Part shown: positions 30,653 through 41,787 of the stretch, piece by piece
Layout: every line of letters begins with the position of its first letter
How positions within the stretch are numbered: position 1 is the stretch's first letter
DNA from: Scolanthus callimorphus
Lineage: Eukaryota; Cnidaria; Anthozoa; Actiniaria; Edwardsiidae
NCBI GenBank assembly: GCA_033964015.1
Contig: CM066922.1
Span: 636,856 to 700,855, forward strand
DNA: 64,000 nt
Reading direction: 5' to 3'
Position numbers and translations under genes: made by a program
Notes under the pieces: generated by a model
What the model was told of the DNA's origin: nothing
The model's database searches: none
The model's input: the letters and a program-made list of their open reading frames with translations, nothing else

Positions 30653-30958
30653 AACACATGTAATTGCAGCTTGTGGACTTTTGGCAGCAATTTGAGGACT
30701 GGGGCTGCTGCTGGGACTGGCTCCAGCTGCCTCTTGGTTTGCATTTTTTGGTCTTGTATGGCCCTGTGCAGGGATTTGTGATTGCTTTAACCAGAGTCTG
30801 ATTCTTTTTCCTTGTTACTTCAAGTTCCTTCTCTTTCTCTTCTCTTCTTGTTGCCTTGCTTTTTGGATCAGCCTTTCCTTTTTCCCCTTCAGTTTTCTTT
30901 AGCCTTTTTGGCCTGTTTTGTTCAATGTCTTCTACCTGGCTTTCACTGGATGTTGAAT
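30653..30958 (-). CDS. Lys/Glu-rich exon, uncharacterised minus-strand gene
   Basis: The minus strand has acceptor cactgttttcag, then an open 306-base exon encoding DSTSSESQVEDIEQNRPKRL, KKTEGEKGKADPKSKATRRE, EKEKELEVTRKKNQTLVKAI and a Ser/Gln-rich end, then a consensus donor gtgagtac. Both splice sites are strong. It carries basic clusters that could be nuclear localisation signals. Probably an upstream exon of the same gene as 30243-30410. A possible 5' part lies at 43.1-44.1 kb, which would mean the mobile-element gene at 32-42 kb sits in an intron; that link is speculative. Confidence 0.45.
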
Positions 30959-31544
30959 CTGAAAACAGTGACACAGCACCATATTGAAAAAGATTAAAGG
31001 TTATGCACTAGCGCTTTTGAAAGACAGTCTATCCAGAGGGGTTGTGGATTTGACTGGCTTCAACTCTGGGACTTGACACTTCCACCCAGGAAGAAAGAGG
31101 ACAAAGTGACAATCATAGAAAGTTGAGCTCTTCAACACTTGCGTTGCATGGTTCAACGTATAATTTAACTTGTAAATCTTTAAAAAATAAAAGTCTGATA
31201 AGGCTGATTTTTGAGGGCCAAAGGGAGGGACGTTTCACTGGAATTTCCTTCTACGGAAGTGGGACTACAGGCTTTTTAAGGTACAAGCCTGTAAGTGATT
31301 CTGTGGTAATACTATACACCAAATGTTTCACGCCAAAAATTAATATGCTGCATGAATTGGTAAAACGAAACCAATCGTGTTCTCTCTCGTTGTGTTGTTA
31401 GCCTTCGCGGTTTTGCTGTTGTGCATTTTTCTTTGTTATCTCGCCCCCGGCCAAAACAACTATGCGACTGTTTGAGACGCGACTACTTCGTAAAAGTTAC
31501 AGGGTTTGTTAAAAAAAGTTTCCTATGTTACCTCAGGTACCAGA

Positions 31545-31652
31545 GTAGTCCAGTCAATCTACGGTTGGACCCACCACTAATTTCTCAACGCGATTTGCCC
31601 AAGAAAATAGTGCTTAACAACATACTAAAAGTCCTAAGAAATCCTAGTTTCG
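31545..31652 (+). repeat. Dispersed repeat, copy III
   Basis: gtagtccagtcaatctacgg, acccaccactaatttctc and aacatactaaaagtcctaag match copies I, II and IV in order. It lies directly upstream of the SINE. Confidence 0.55.
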
Positions 31653-31674
31653 GAAAAGCCTCAAAATCAAGGAA

Positions 31675-32075
31675 GCACGGTTGGTCCAGCGTTACGGCGT
31701 TGGGTCTCTCACCGCTGTGATCCGGGTTCGACTCCTGGCCGGGACAGAGGAAATTTTCTTTCTGTTCGGGTCTCGGTCGAAACTGGTCCATATTGTGAGT
31801 TGAACTTTGTTCTACTGTGTTTCACGTGTTTCGGATGAGACAATAAACCGAGGTCCCGTCTCGCCTTTCTACCCTACCCAGTTCCAAGGGGGACGTTAAA
31901 GAACCACTGGGGACGTAATAAACCCTCTGGCAGTGACCAGTGTCTGTGCTTAAGACCGCTTGGCTGCCAGTGGCGCCGTTGAGACCCAACGCAATTCAGC
32001 TTACGAGCTGCGAGATTGGGGAGTCGGTCGCACATACGTTTACGTTTACGTTTGTATACGTTTACGTTTACGTTT
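31675..32075 (+). mobile_element. tRNA-derived SINE with ACGTTT tail
   Basis: The head has polymerase III promoter boxes: an A-box-like stretch (ttggtccagcgttacgg at 31681) and a perfect B box, ggttcgactcc (31725-31735). The tRNA-unrelated body follows (gacaataaaccgaggtcccg, ccagtggcgccgttgagacc), and the 3' end is an (ACGTTT)n tail at about 32030-32075 in place of poly(A). The tRNA type is not certain. The tail suggests mobilisation by a LINE that recognises a short 3' repeat, which is inference. Confidence 0.8.
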
Positions 32076-32463
32076 AAAATCGACTTGATGTAAACTCACT
32101 CTCTGACATAGCATGAAAACGAGGCTAAAACTGGAAGTGACCATATTTCTCAAAGGAAACGTTCGTTATCTGTAAAATTTTAACGGATTATTGATAAGAT
32201 ATTTAAATTCAAGCCAATTTTTTATATTATTACGCGAGTTCTTTTTATTTAACTAGAATTCAGTTGATACATAAAACACTGAAAGGAGCGTAATTTCAGT
32301 CACGACTGACCACAACACTCTTTTTCATTTTAATGTTCGTTCTTTACATTGCTATGTACAGTCTTGGTTCCAACATTTTTCTAATCGTGAAAGAGCACAC
32401 AGGAGACGCCTTCTACTCATCGTCATCACTGTCACAGGACTCGATAGAGGAATTGGAACAGCC

Positions 32464-33288
32464 TCATCCTTTGCAGTGGCCACAGACCGCGGAACACTCC
32501 AAACCATGCTTTCGACACGAACATCTTAGCGTGTTGCATCCACGTTTGCAGTTGCATCGCAGCACCTGTAAGGAGGCTCTCTGCTGCAGGAGGCAGATCC
32601 GTCATTACTGGATTATTTGGCTTTCTTGTAGCTTCCATCCCCATTCCTCTACATTAATTTCTTCTCCTTTCCACTGCTGAATTTGACCGAAAAAACGAAA
32701 GCTGTGATATTTGGCCACTGAAGAAGTGGGCAGGAGGTTGTTTGGTTCAATCTTGGTTCGCTTTGTTGCTAGTTTTTCCTGATAACGCAGGTATCGAAGG
32801 TCATCTAGACGTTGCCCTGGCTTTCCATTTAAGAGCAAGATAAGAGCATTTTCTCCTGCCTTGTGAACGCTTTCTTTTGCTGCATTCGTATCTTGGAATA
32901 CCTTGGCAGACTCCCTAAACTGAGATGAGGTCATAAACTTTTTAAGCGCTGCTCCTTTTCTGATACCGTAGACACGAGAAGTTGTGTCACATCCTAGTAC
33001 AGCGTGGATGAAGAGGATGTTTTGACAGACATCACTTCCCAGTTGCAATTTTGCACTCTTGATATTCCAGACGCGGCGCCTTATGGTATTGTTCTTGGGC
33101 TCCGGGATGAAGAACAGGTCATGGCAATCAGGCTCCGCGTGAAAGAGAAGAAGGACCAATAAGTCGGTATCATCTCCTACAAGGATGGTAGTTCTTGTCC
33201 TTGCTGATTCAACTGCAGTCTTCGCGATAAGCAGGTGAGCGTCACCATTGGAATGTCGCGTCTCACAGCGATGCTCGCGCAGAGAACT
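32464..33288 (-). pseudogene. Second half of the FEN-like domain and Cys-rich tail, downstream of the LINE insertion
   Basis: Resumes with SSLREHRCETRHSNGDAHLL, ARTRTTILVGDDTDLLVLLL, then IHAVLGCDTTSRVYGIRKGA. The last motif aligns with the helix-hairpin segment of FEN1 (LGSDY ... GIGPKRA) and the DDTD with its second acidic cluster. After WKGEEINVEEWGWKL, two shifts (about 32650 and 32565) are needed to read VMTDLPPAAESLL and the tail CNCKRGCNTLRCSCRKHG, ECSAVCGHC, a CXC-like zinc cluster. Confidence 0.65.
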
Positions 33289-36200
33289 TTTTTTTTTTAT
33301 ATTTTAATAGTTTTTATTGCATTTTTACATAGAAAACTGCCAACATATAACTATCTACGTGTACATTTTGAACTTACAAAAACAACAACAACAGGCAACA
33401 AATAATAAAAAAAACAGAAAAAAAGACAGCCAGCCAAGACAGATTACAGATGTGGTAGCAAGGCTTCCCACTTAGCGAGGTGAAACGTTATTTTTTCAGC
33501 GTTTTCTGCGACTTTCATTTCAATGCGTTGGTAGTAGCTTAGATAGTTAATGAAACTTTTTAGAGTAGGTGGCTTATAGCCACTACGGAACTTGTAAAGT
33601 AATAGTTTGTAAATGAGTATTAAAAAGTTGATCAGTGGTCCGTTTTCCTGTGCTTTGTCAACGCCTAGTATGATTTGGGTAAAGTCTAGATTTGGAAGTT
33701 TTATAAGGGCTTTTTCAAACAGCCATGTCTTAATTTGGAAATAAAAGTTCTTAGATTCCATACAGTGCAGAAATAAATGGTCGATCGTTTCGTCAAAAAT
33801 AAGGCAAAAAGAGCATCTGGGAGAGTCTACTAATTTAAATTTAAACAAGGCCTTATTCAAGTATAGTATATTATTAAGTATCTTAAATTGAAAAATTCGT
33901 AAATACGTATCTATAGTACAGTTATACAACTTACGGTAAACCAACTTCCATTCTATAGGTTTGCCTAGCCTGAGTTCGACATTATGATGTGACGTAGGGA
34001 CTTTAAATTGCTTACTAATGAAAAACCAATAAATATGTTGCGAAGTTAGTTTCGTTAGCGGTATAGCTTTCTCTCCCAGATGCAACACAATGCTCTCGCT
34101 TTCATTATTCTCTGGACTTTGACTGTGCCAATCTCTTTGTATAATTTTTTTCCACTCGCTTGGTAGTGAAAGTATTAATGCCTTCCAGCATAGAAAAGAA
34201 CCTTCCCCTACCCCACTATTACTTATTACCTCCCATGTTTTTAAATGACCATTATGGAAAATATCTTTTATTTTGATGAAACCCTTTGCTATAAAGTTTT
34301 TGTAGGTTGTAACATCGATCCCTTTTATGTATTTGTTATTCCAAAGGGCTTGGCACAGGATAAGATCTAGGTCATCATTTGGGTTGCAGTCACTGAGGTC
34401 CGCCCAATCACCTAGAACCTTCTTATAAAATTCCGGCAATTCCTGCGGAATTAATTTTCTGTTGAAGTTTAAGCCAATACACTGAACGCCACCAATTGAC
34501 TTCAGATATAAATTTGGTATTAATTTCCAATTTTTAGGCTCCTCGTCTAACAATCGTTTGGCCCACAACCCCATATGCGCCTTTATCTTTATATTGAAAT
34601 CCAAAGCTCTGAGGCCGCCATCGCAATAATCACCAATAAGGGTGTCGTGTTTAATTTTTGGTTTTTTCCCATTCCATATGAAATTGCTAATTTCACTTTG
34701 CACCTGCCGTATATAAGATTCTGGGACATAAAGCTTGGAGCAAACGTATTCCAATTTTGAAACAGCTAAAGATTTAACAATTTGAATTTTTCCACAAAGA
34801 GTGAGGTTTCTCATTTTCCAAATGGAAAAGACAGACTTCAGATTTTGTAGAGGCCTGGTCAAGTTGTTACTGTAACGAACATTGTTATTATAGGAAAAGC
34901 ATATACCAAGAATCGTCGTACCTTTGGTGTTAAAATCTATCCATTTAAAACGGTAATGCCTACCATCAAGCTCTTCACTCCCATGAAGCCAACCAATTTC
35001 TGATTTGCTAGAATTAATACGCAAAGAAGAAAACTGATAAAAGACTTCCAGTGTCTCCAGTACCGCGTCTAGGGAACTCAAGTCCTGTAGCAGGAATGTC
35101 GTATCATCAGCAAACATAATGATTTTCTTCTCAATACCTCCTAAATTTATGCCTTTTATTTGATGGTTGGAACGTACTAGGATTGCTAAAATTTCGATCA
35201 CTAAGATAAACAACTGAGGGCTAACCGGATCCCCCTGTTTTGAGCCACGCCCAATAGGGAAATGAGCGCTTGCATGACCATTGTTAATTACGCAACTCAT
35301 ATTATCTTTTAGTATAACCCTTATCCATCTAATAAGATTTTCGCCAAACCCAATTTACGTAAAGTTGCAAAAATGAAATTATGATTGATAGTGTCAAAGG
35401 CTTTTTCGAAATCAGCCGCAAACAGGAGTGTCTTAATATTTTTATCTTTAGCGTAATAAAATACGTCTTCTAACATTCTAATTTGATCGCCGATTTGCCG
35501 ACCTTTTACAAATGCAGCTTGATCTTCGTTTATTATTATAGGTAGAACTGTGGTCATTCTATTACTGATTGCTTTGCTGCATATCTTGGAATCGACATTG
35601 ATGAGACTTATAGGTCGCCAATTTTTCAAATATCTCGAGTCCTTGTCCCGCTTTTCAATTAAAGTTATAATGGCCTGTTTCTGAGTGGTTGTTAATTCAC
35701 CTCTGGTAAAGCATTCGTTTAAACATTCAATCATGTCTTTCCCGAGGCTGTCCCAAAATGCCATATAAAACTCTTTTGAAAGTCCGTCGTTCCCAGGTGT
35801 TTTTGATGATCCCATCTGCTTAAGGGCTTCAAAGCATTCATTAATTGTTAATGGGCCCTCACAGTAGGATTGTTGCACTTCAGTGAGTCTAGGCGTACTA
35901 ATTGTGGACAAATACGCAAGACATTCCTCTTCTGTTTTACTATTGTTAGACGAGTAGAGTGAGCTATAATATCTCTTGATCTCGTTTAGTACTTGTTTTG
36001 GTTCTGATATGATCCTATCGCTATCATCCTCATCTACTACCATCTTCACATGTGTTTTTGCTTTATTTCGTTTCTCTAAACTTAAGAAATATTTGTTACT
36101 TCTCTCGCCAAATTGCTGCCAATTAGATCTCGACCGAATAATTAAACCCTCTGTTATGTAATCACTGTAGGTTTCGAGTTCATTCATCAATTTTGCATGC

Positions 36201-37217
36201 TTTGAGGATAAACTGTCATTTTCTTCCCAATTATCTGTTTCCTCAATTACTTTCAACTCTCTTTCAATTTCGGCATATCTTGATCTTCGTTGTTTGGCTT
36301 TGTCTTTTGTAAATCGAATTGTATATTTACGTATTTCGTACTTGATTAATTCCCATCGGAGCTGAAGGCTAGACACATGGGCGGTATTGAGCTCTTTTTT
36401 CACTAGTGTGATCTGTTCTCGCATATTTTCAACATAACTTTTGTCTCTGATTAGAGAGTTATTAAACCTCCAAAAAGCAGGACCGTGTTTGTCATTTTGA
36501 CATGTTGAGCTTCAGGAGATGAAAATGGCAGAGTGGTCCGTTGACGGGGCGACTATTATATCAACATTTTTAACGTCATGTTGAATAGAGTCCGATACGA
36601 AATAATAATCCAGCCGTCTATGAATCGTAGAAGTCTTCCCTAGTGAATCTCTAGGGCCAGGGCCCCTCCAGGTATACCTGCATGTGTCGGGATTACGCGC
36701 TCGCCATATATCGCAAAGATCGAGTTCGGCCATAATTGCCTGCATACTTTCGATTGACTTAATTTTCAGGCGCGGACTCCCACCCTTAGCTTCCAAAAAT
36801 TCATCAAAGTAAAAATTGAGGTCTCCGCCCCAAATGATCGCTGCTTCCTCTGGGTACTTTGCCTCAACTATATGTCTCATTACCTTCTCGAATAATTTCA
36901 CTTGTTCGTTTTCCGTATTTGGTGCATACACGTTAATTAATAAAAAACACTCCCCCTGTATTGTGCAATGCATTGCGATAAAGCGGCCTTCAAAGTCATT
37001 GTAAAACGAGCATACTTTATAATCTAAGTTTTCTCCGAAGACAATAGCGACACCTCGGCTGTTTGTCGATCCGTGTGAGTAATAAAAATCACCTCTAAAT
37101 TCGTTCCGCCAGACTCGTTCGATGTCACTGGAACTATGGGTTTCTTGCAACATAGCGACGCCTTTTTTAGTCCCGTGACTATTGAGCCAATGGAAAATCT
37201 TTTTACGCTTTTTGTAT
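33289..37217 (-). mobile_element. 5'-truncated L1-type LINE with 14-bp target duplication
   Basis: The minus-strand element ends in a short A-tail (T-run at 33289-33298) and starts within the endonuclease domain, lacking ORF1 and the first endonuclease strand. The direct repeat tcgcgcagagaact is at 33275-33288 and 37218-37231. It is 3.93 kb long and related to, but distinct from, the LINE at 19955-25301. Confidence 0.9.
33444..37217 (-). pseudogene. LINE ORF2 (endonuclease/reverse transcriptase), truncated and frameshifted
   Basis: In order: endonuclease remnants (AMLQETHSSSDIERVW, LLINVYAPN, IIWGGDLNFYFDEF, STDHSAIF) to about 36515; after a frameshift, a linker and reverse transcriptase (TPGNDGLSKEFY, LKNWRPISLINVD, FAADFEKAFDTINH) to about 35345; after a second frameshift (one T short in a homopolymer near 35345), GSKQGDPVSPQLF, MFADDTTFLL (about 35100-35125), and a C-terminal CSFCLIFDETIDHLFLHC zinc motif. 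The first residues are fused in frame to the interrupted host gene (SSLRE|YKKRKK). It cannot encode a working protein as read. Confidence 0.88.
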
Positions 37218-37231
37218 TCGCGCAGAGAACT

Positions 37232-37707
37232 GCTTAGCATGTCAAGGAACCGCTGCTTGTTCTCTTTATTCGACAGGAACAGGTCTTTTTTCATGTTGAT
37301 CTTCATTTCTTCGGTGAACGACACGGTAGGTGCAGTCTTGCCTGATGATCTCCTGTGCTGCGTCATCTGTTTGGTAGAGCTATGTTCATATCTATCAAAG
37401 ACGATCATCGCCGTACCATACTTCTTTGTCACGTAATTACAATACAGATTACACACTTCTTTGTAAGTCGCCGATCCGGGGGAAGGCCAAACTATCCTGT
37501 GTAGGAGCGCTCCACCGTCTAAAACGTACTGCAAATCTGTCTCATTTGGTGCGCTTTCAGCTTTTGTCTGGGGAGAAAGCTTCAACCAGATGGCACCAGG
37601 GCCGGCTTGTTTGGCTTTGAGGCTAGAATTAAGCGCTGAAATAGTAACTGCGGGTCAACTTGCACATTTTCATTGTTTATCTTGATAGCAGATTTCGTAG
37701 CTAGAGT
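37232..37707 (-). pseudogene. First half of the FEN-like nuclease domain, upstream of the LINE insertion
   Basis: Encodes TLATKSAIKINNENVQVDPQ, LLFQRL, then after a short deletion and frameshift TDLQYVLDGGALLHRIVWP, YKEVCNLYCNYVTKKYG, TAMIVFDRYEHSSTKQMTQH, TVSFTEEMKINMKKDLFLSN and FLDMLSSSLRE. DGG near the start and VFDRY are placed like the first metal-binding aspartates of FEN/XPG and PIN nucleases. The reading then runs into the LINE at 37217. Confidence 0.6.
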
Positions 37708-37712
37708 AACGG

Positions 37713-38347
37713 TGTCGCGATCTCGACACGCCAGCAGACACTGGGTGTTGTGGGGTCTACTTCGCCAGCTCAGCCGCAGTGCGGCAAACAAACTTGATTT
37801 TATAGCCTTTATTCGATCAGCTTATTTACAGCACAAGCGGTGAAAACTACAGGATTTAAATACAATAATTACACATTAAAACTAGACTTATAACTATGAA
37901 TTGATGTAAAATCACAAATCAAAATGGACACATTGTTAAAGAACTTACATCTGATCCTGTCTCTATGAATTGAGAAACTTCACAAACTCTGTATGACTAT
38001 GTTACTCCTTGAAAGTGCAAAGACTCCTTATGGACACTCCCAGTTTTACTCCGTATGATTTTGAAACTCCTATTGACTCCGATTAGTAACTCAACTCTGA
38101 CATATAACTCCACCACTAACTTCAACTGCTAACTCCGACTCCTAACAATGTGCTTTGTGGACAGCTTATATATGCTTTAGCGCTAAGTGGTATTTTTAAA
38201 ACGAATCAAATGTCAATACTATCTAGCTGACAAACAATCAATTTTTAAGGAAGCCGAGGATTTTATAGAATCTTACGTGGAAAACAAAGAACTGTTGAAA
38301 ATGCTATATGAGAGTTCGTGGTGCGCTAGGTGCGCGAGTTCATAACA
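37713..38347 (-). mobile_element. Solo LTR, 635 bp, 5-bp target duplication
   Basis: Bounded by TG...CA (on the minus strand TGTTATGAACTCGCG ... GATCGCGACA) and flanked by aacgg at 37708-37712 and 38348-38352. On the minus strand it carries a TATA-like stretch (tatataagc, about 38170) and AATAAA (about 37811) in the right order for U3-R-U5. It splits the FEN-like gene between GQAV and TLATKS. No internal domain remains, so it is probably the product of LTR-LTR recombination. It does not match the BEL LTR at 53.6 kb. Confidence 0.85.
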
Positions 38348-39332
38348 AACGGCCTGGCCACTTTTCTTGAACGTATATTCCAGTGGCGACTTCCCAGTCA
38401 TAGAAGAAAGCACCTTTTCTCCTACTTCCTTGGCCTTGTCCACATTTACAGAACTATCTCCGTGAACGCCATTTATGATATTTCTCAGGTGCGGGTCGGG
38501 TGAAAAGGGATTGTGATCTTCAAGAGCGGAGAGTATTTTCACCGTGTCCTTTTTGTCACGCTCTTTTCTCGCATTTGCCATGTCCTTGTTTTGCTCGCTC
38601 GAATTGTAGTTCACACCTGTGAATTCTTGCATTACACGACTGATTTCGGCAGAAGCAGGCATCGCCAGTAACCATGTTAGTCGCTGCTGCTCCGTCATAC
38701 CTCGGCCTCTGGTAACATCACCGCTCGTCTTCAAACTCCGCATTAGCACCTGTTCGATGATGAGGTCAATAGAGAGGCCTGCCCAATATCTATCGCTCCT
38801 TCTGACGACATGCAGTCCAGAGACAAAACTACGATACACTTCGGGCTGATCACGCTCAAGGTTACTCATGTACTGGAGATAGAGTCTTGCACACTTTACA
38901 TACAGATTGTGTCCAGCCGCAGCGAGAAATAGTAGCATATTGTTGAGTGCCTGCAAGTGTAGCTCCCAATTACCGATCCGCTCAACTGTCATGAAAGTCC
39001 TAAGAATGTCTACCATCTCCATATACTGTAGCCATAATGTTGATGTACGACTGCGCTCCTTAAGCGATATTTGGGTGGCCTGTACACGCTGTCTGATAGA
39101 CTCCCACAGTTTATTAGCGTTCACCTCTTCCCACGACAGTTCTGCCTGTAGAAGCTGCTCAAACAGGGAACGGGCCTCTGTCAGAAGCTCAGCACTGTTT
39201 CTGGGCACGTGATCTTGATTATCTGAAATGTTTACATAATAATTCAAGGTTAATTAATTAGCAAAATTTAGGAAAACACCGCATTTCAGAGAGTTTAGAT
39301 TATGAGCAGAAACGTTTGTTTTTTATATCTAC

Positions 39333-39774
39333 CTCTTATTCCTTCTGCAGATTGATGGCCAGACTCGGCGCAATTACTTTCTGCATTAGTGGCGCTACTT
39401 GTGTAGTACACATTGTCGGCATCGTCTAAAAAACGAGTGGTGTTTTTAGTACGGCAATTATATTGCGGAAAAGTACCAAAGTATCAACGATATATATAAG
39501 CCTATACAGCTACCTCGTGTCTCTTCTGCAGATTGATGGCCAGAATCGACGCCTATACTTTGTGCATTAGTGGCGCTACTGAAGTAAACACTGGGAGTGT
39601 CTCCTAAAAATATATGGAGTGGTCACCGCATAGTTTGATAAACACCAGTGAATCAGTTATGTGGAAGTGTTTTATACGTACCTGTGGTCTCTCCTGCAGA
39701 CTGCTGACTAGACTCAGCGCACGAACTTTCCGCAATACCTGCCCTGCCTCCGTTGTCAGCATTAACGTTGTCTT
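39333..39774 (-). CDS. Three tandem phase-1 mini-exons of 93, 90 and 93 bp within the FEN-like family gene
   Basis: Exons 39774-39682, 39603-39514 and 39425-39333 (minus strand) each have good AG acceptors and GT donors (gtacgt, gtagct, gtagat), begin and end in phase 1, and encode related peptides with the core SSATNA..S....SGHQSAE. Lengths are all multiples of three. They lie between the preceding block (donor at 39869) and the next exon (acceptor before 39222), both also phase 1. The tandem copies look like duplicated linker exons open to alternative splicing. Confidence 0.6.
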
Positions 39775-40844
39775 CTGAAAGAAAGTTTTATTGACACTCA
39801 TTCAGTATCACACATCGTAGCATAAATTATGCCAAATTAACTTAGTTTTTTAATTGCTTAATTTATTACCGTTGTTTTCCAGCTGCGGAACAGGGATCCG
39901 AAGAGCTGCAGCAAAAAGGAGAGTGTTCAATGCAGCGTCAACCAAGAGATGACCACGTACTGCACGCGCGATGGCTTTTCCGCTCAGCATATGAACAACT
40001 GCATTCGATGCGTACGCCAGCTCCAGTAGCTCTTTCAAGCCGGATTCTGCCATAATATGACCGATAGAACCAACAAAACTCATCTCGGTGTGGAATGCTC
40101 CCAGCCTAGCAATAACATTGCTAATTGCATCTCCGACAGGCTCTGTGAGGATCAAATTATACGCCTTCCACCAAAGAGGTTGGTCAAACGTAACAATTGG
40201 ATATCTTATGCTGTGTTTCTGCGCGTGTTCTGCCATAAACTTGAGAATTGAGTAGATGCAGGTATTGTTGGTTGGGTCCATGTCTAACATGGGTAGGAAC
40301 AAGACTGAAGACTTTCCTGGGTGGTCTTCCGTAATAATGCTAGACTGCATCAGCCCAGACCAGTTAGTGCGCGCGTCGCAGTTGAACAACATAGACACCT
40401 TCCATAGCAGGTCAATATTCATGCATGGGTCTGAAACTTCCTTGATGATACTTTTTCATACTGTATTGTTAGAGGACGCCTTGGCTCGCATGGTTGAACA
40501 ATCTCAATATGTCCCACAGCTGATATCTCACTTGGATCAACTATGTTCCTCGGGACGCGGTTGCTGAAGATTTGCACTTCGTTGTAAGACGAACAAAAGC
40601 CGAGAGAATTCAGGGAGTCTACCAAAAAACGGGATGCGAAGTTGTGGTGAAGCTGAATGGCTAGTCCTATTTGAAGTGGTGCCATGAGAGCACGAGGGCG
40701 CGTTGCCTGCATTATAGTTTGCCCGATCGACTCTAACTTCACACGGCTTTTCCCGGCTAGAACGTTCGCGAGAAATAATCTAAGTGACTGCGGTAAAAAC
40801 TCCATGTGCTTTTCCACATCTGCGTCTACTTCCGGATAGGACGT

Positions 40845-41787
40845 TTCTGGACGTTCCCTTGATGTCTTGTTTGATCAGCCTTGCTGCGGTCTGGATGATC
40901 ATCTGTTTTTCCTCTTCTTCGCTTCTTTTGGCGGCCTGAGACTGATGAAACTCTTGCAGGATGGAGTCTGCCGTTCCTTTTAGAGTTACGACATTTGCTC
41001 GACCATTGATCTCAGTGATAACTATTTCGTCGCCCAAATGTTCTAACAGCTTTTCTTTCATATGGGTGTGCCCGTACGCACATAACTCTGGGTCGTCTAG
41101 ATATTCATTCATCTTGGCGCGGAGGTCGCCAATAGTTAGTAAAAGTTCCTCGTCGTTTTCCCTTAGGAAGTCGACTGTCGCAAGAAACGCGTCCAGCTTT
41201 TCCTTACTTTGAGGTCGACCAGTTTTCTTTTTCTTGCTTGCAGTTTCTGCTGTCGTGTAGGCCTGTGGAATCTGTTTCCCAGTGCGGAAATTAACGCTGC
41301 AACTCTGATGATACACTGCGTCTGCAGCGGGGAGGTCATGTACATGTAACAATCTAGCTCGTACGCCCTCCGCCCACGTATCTCTCCTTTGGGAGCACAC
41401 CTCAAGTACCGCATTTTTTGTTTCCAGCGTAGTTACCTTGAACGCATCCCTTGGTCTCTTCTTTTTATCCTCTGCTTGGAAAACCACTTCCGTTCCACAG
41501 TAAAAGCAGTCCGTAAGAAAAGAGAAGGAACTTTCGGCACTTCGAACCAATGATCGACGATTTTGGGGGCTTGTGGGGGTGTTTTTGGTTTTCTTAGCAC
41601 GCTTTATATTCTGGGCTTTGGAATACTCTCGGCGGCACTTTTTGTGCCCTGGCACTGTTACAATCGTGTCATTTCGCTCTTGACTTGCACGGTTAATCCC
41701 ATCACTGCCAATTTCTCCTATAGTTACAGCATCCTTGGAACCGCTTTTCCCTGGCTCGTTACATAGCACACAGATGAAATTATCCAT
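40845..41787 (-). pseudogene. N-terminal zinc-binding part of the FEN-like family gene
   Basis: An intact stretch of about 310 codons from ATG 41787. Two C-x2-C ... H-x3-C sets (CVLC with HKKC; CFYC with HQSC) suggest paired zinc-binding modules. A basic linker, KKKKTGRPQSKEKL, resembles an AT-hook-like GRP motif. A helical region follows, DFLRENDEELLLTIGDLRAK, and the frame is lost near 40840 where the downstream block (HMEFLPQSLRLFLANVL) continues in another frame. The acceptor ctgtactag just upstream of the ATG indicates a spliced 5'UTR. Confidence 0.6.

Larger units (their letters stand above)
32464..41787 (-). pseudogene. Decayed large gene: CCHC-type motifs, helical middle, FEN/XPG-like nuclease domain, Cys-rich tail
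   Basis: Minus-strand order: start ATG 41787 (MDNFICVLCNEP, VPGHKKC); second CCHC-like motif (DCFYCGTEV, HQSC); conserved blocks LPQSLRLFLANVLAGKSRVK and VTFDQPLWWKAYN (to 39870); three phase-1 mini-exons (39333-39774); LWLQYMEMVDILRTF and RRSDRYWAGLSIDLIIEQVL (39222-38348); VDPQLLFQRL (about 37650). Then the FEN-like domain: VLDGGALLHR (37496-37525), AMIVFDRY (about 37400), VGDDTDLLVLL (about 33170) and HAVLGCDTTSRVYGI (32950-33009). A Cys-rich tail ends at TGA 32464. A 5'UTR exon with donor gtaagc ends at 42251. I see frameshifts near 40840, 40452, 37595, 32650 and 32565, an internal deletion near 37625, and two insertions. Related proteins seem multicopy in cnidarians and molluscs (recollection). 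Possibly a mobile-element gene. Confidence 0.7.

Noticed and set aside
31681..31752. A functional tRNA gene
   Set aside because: A and B boxes are present, but the acceptor-stem pairing is poor and the sequence runs into a SINE body.
32030..32075. Telomere-like repeat
   Set aside because: The unit is ACGTTT, not TTAGGG, and it is the tail of a SINE.
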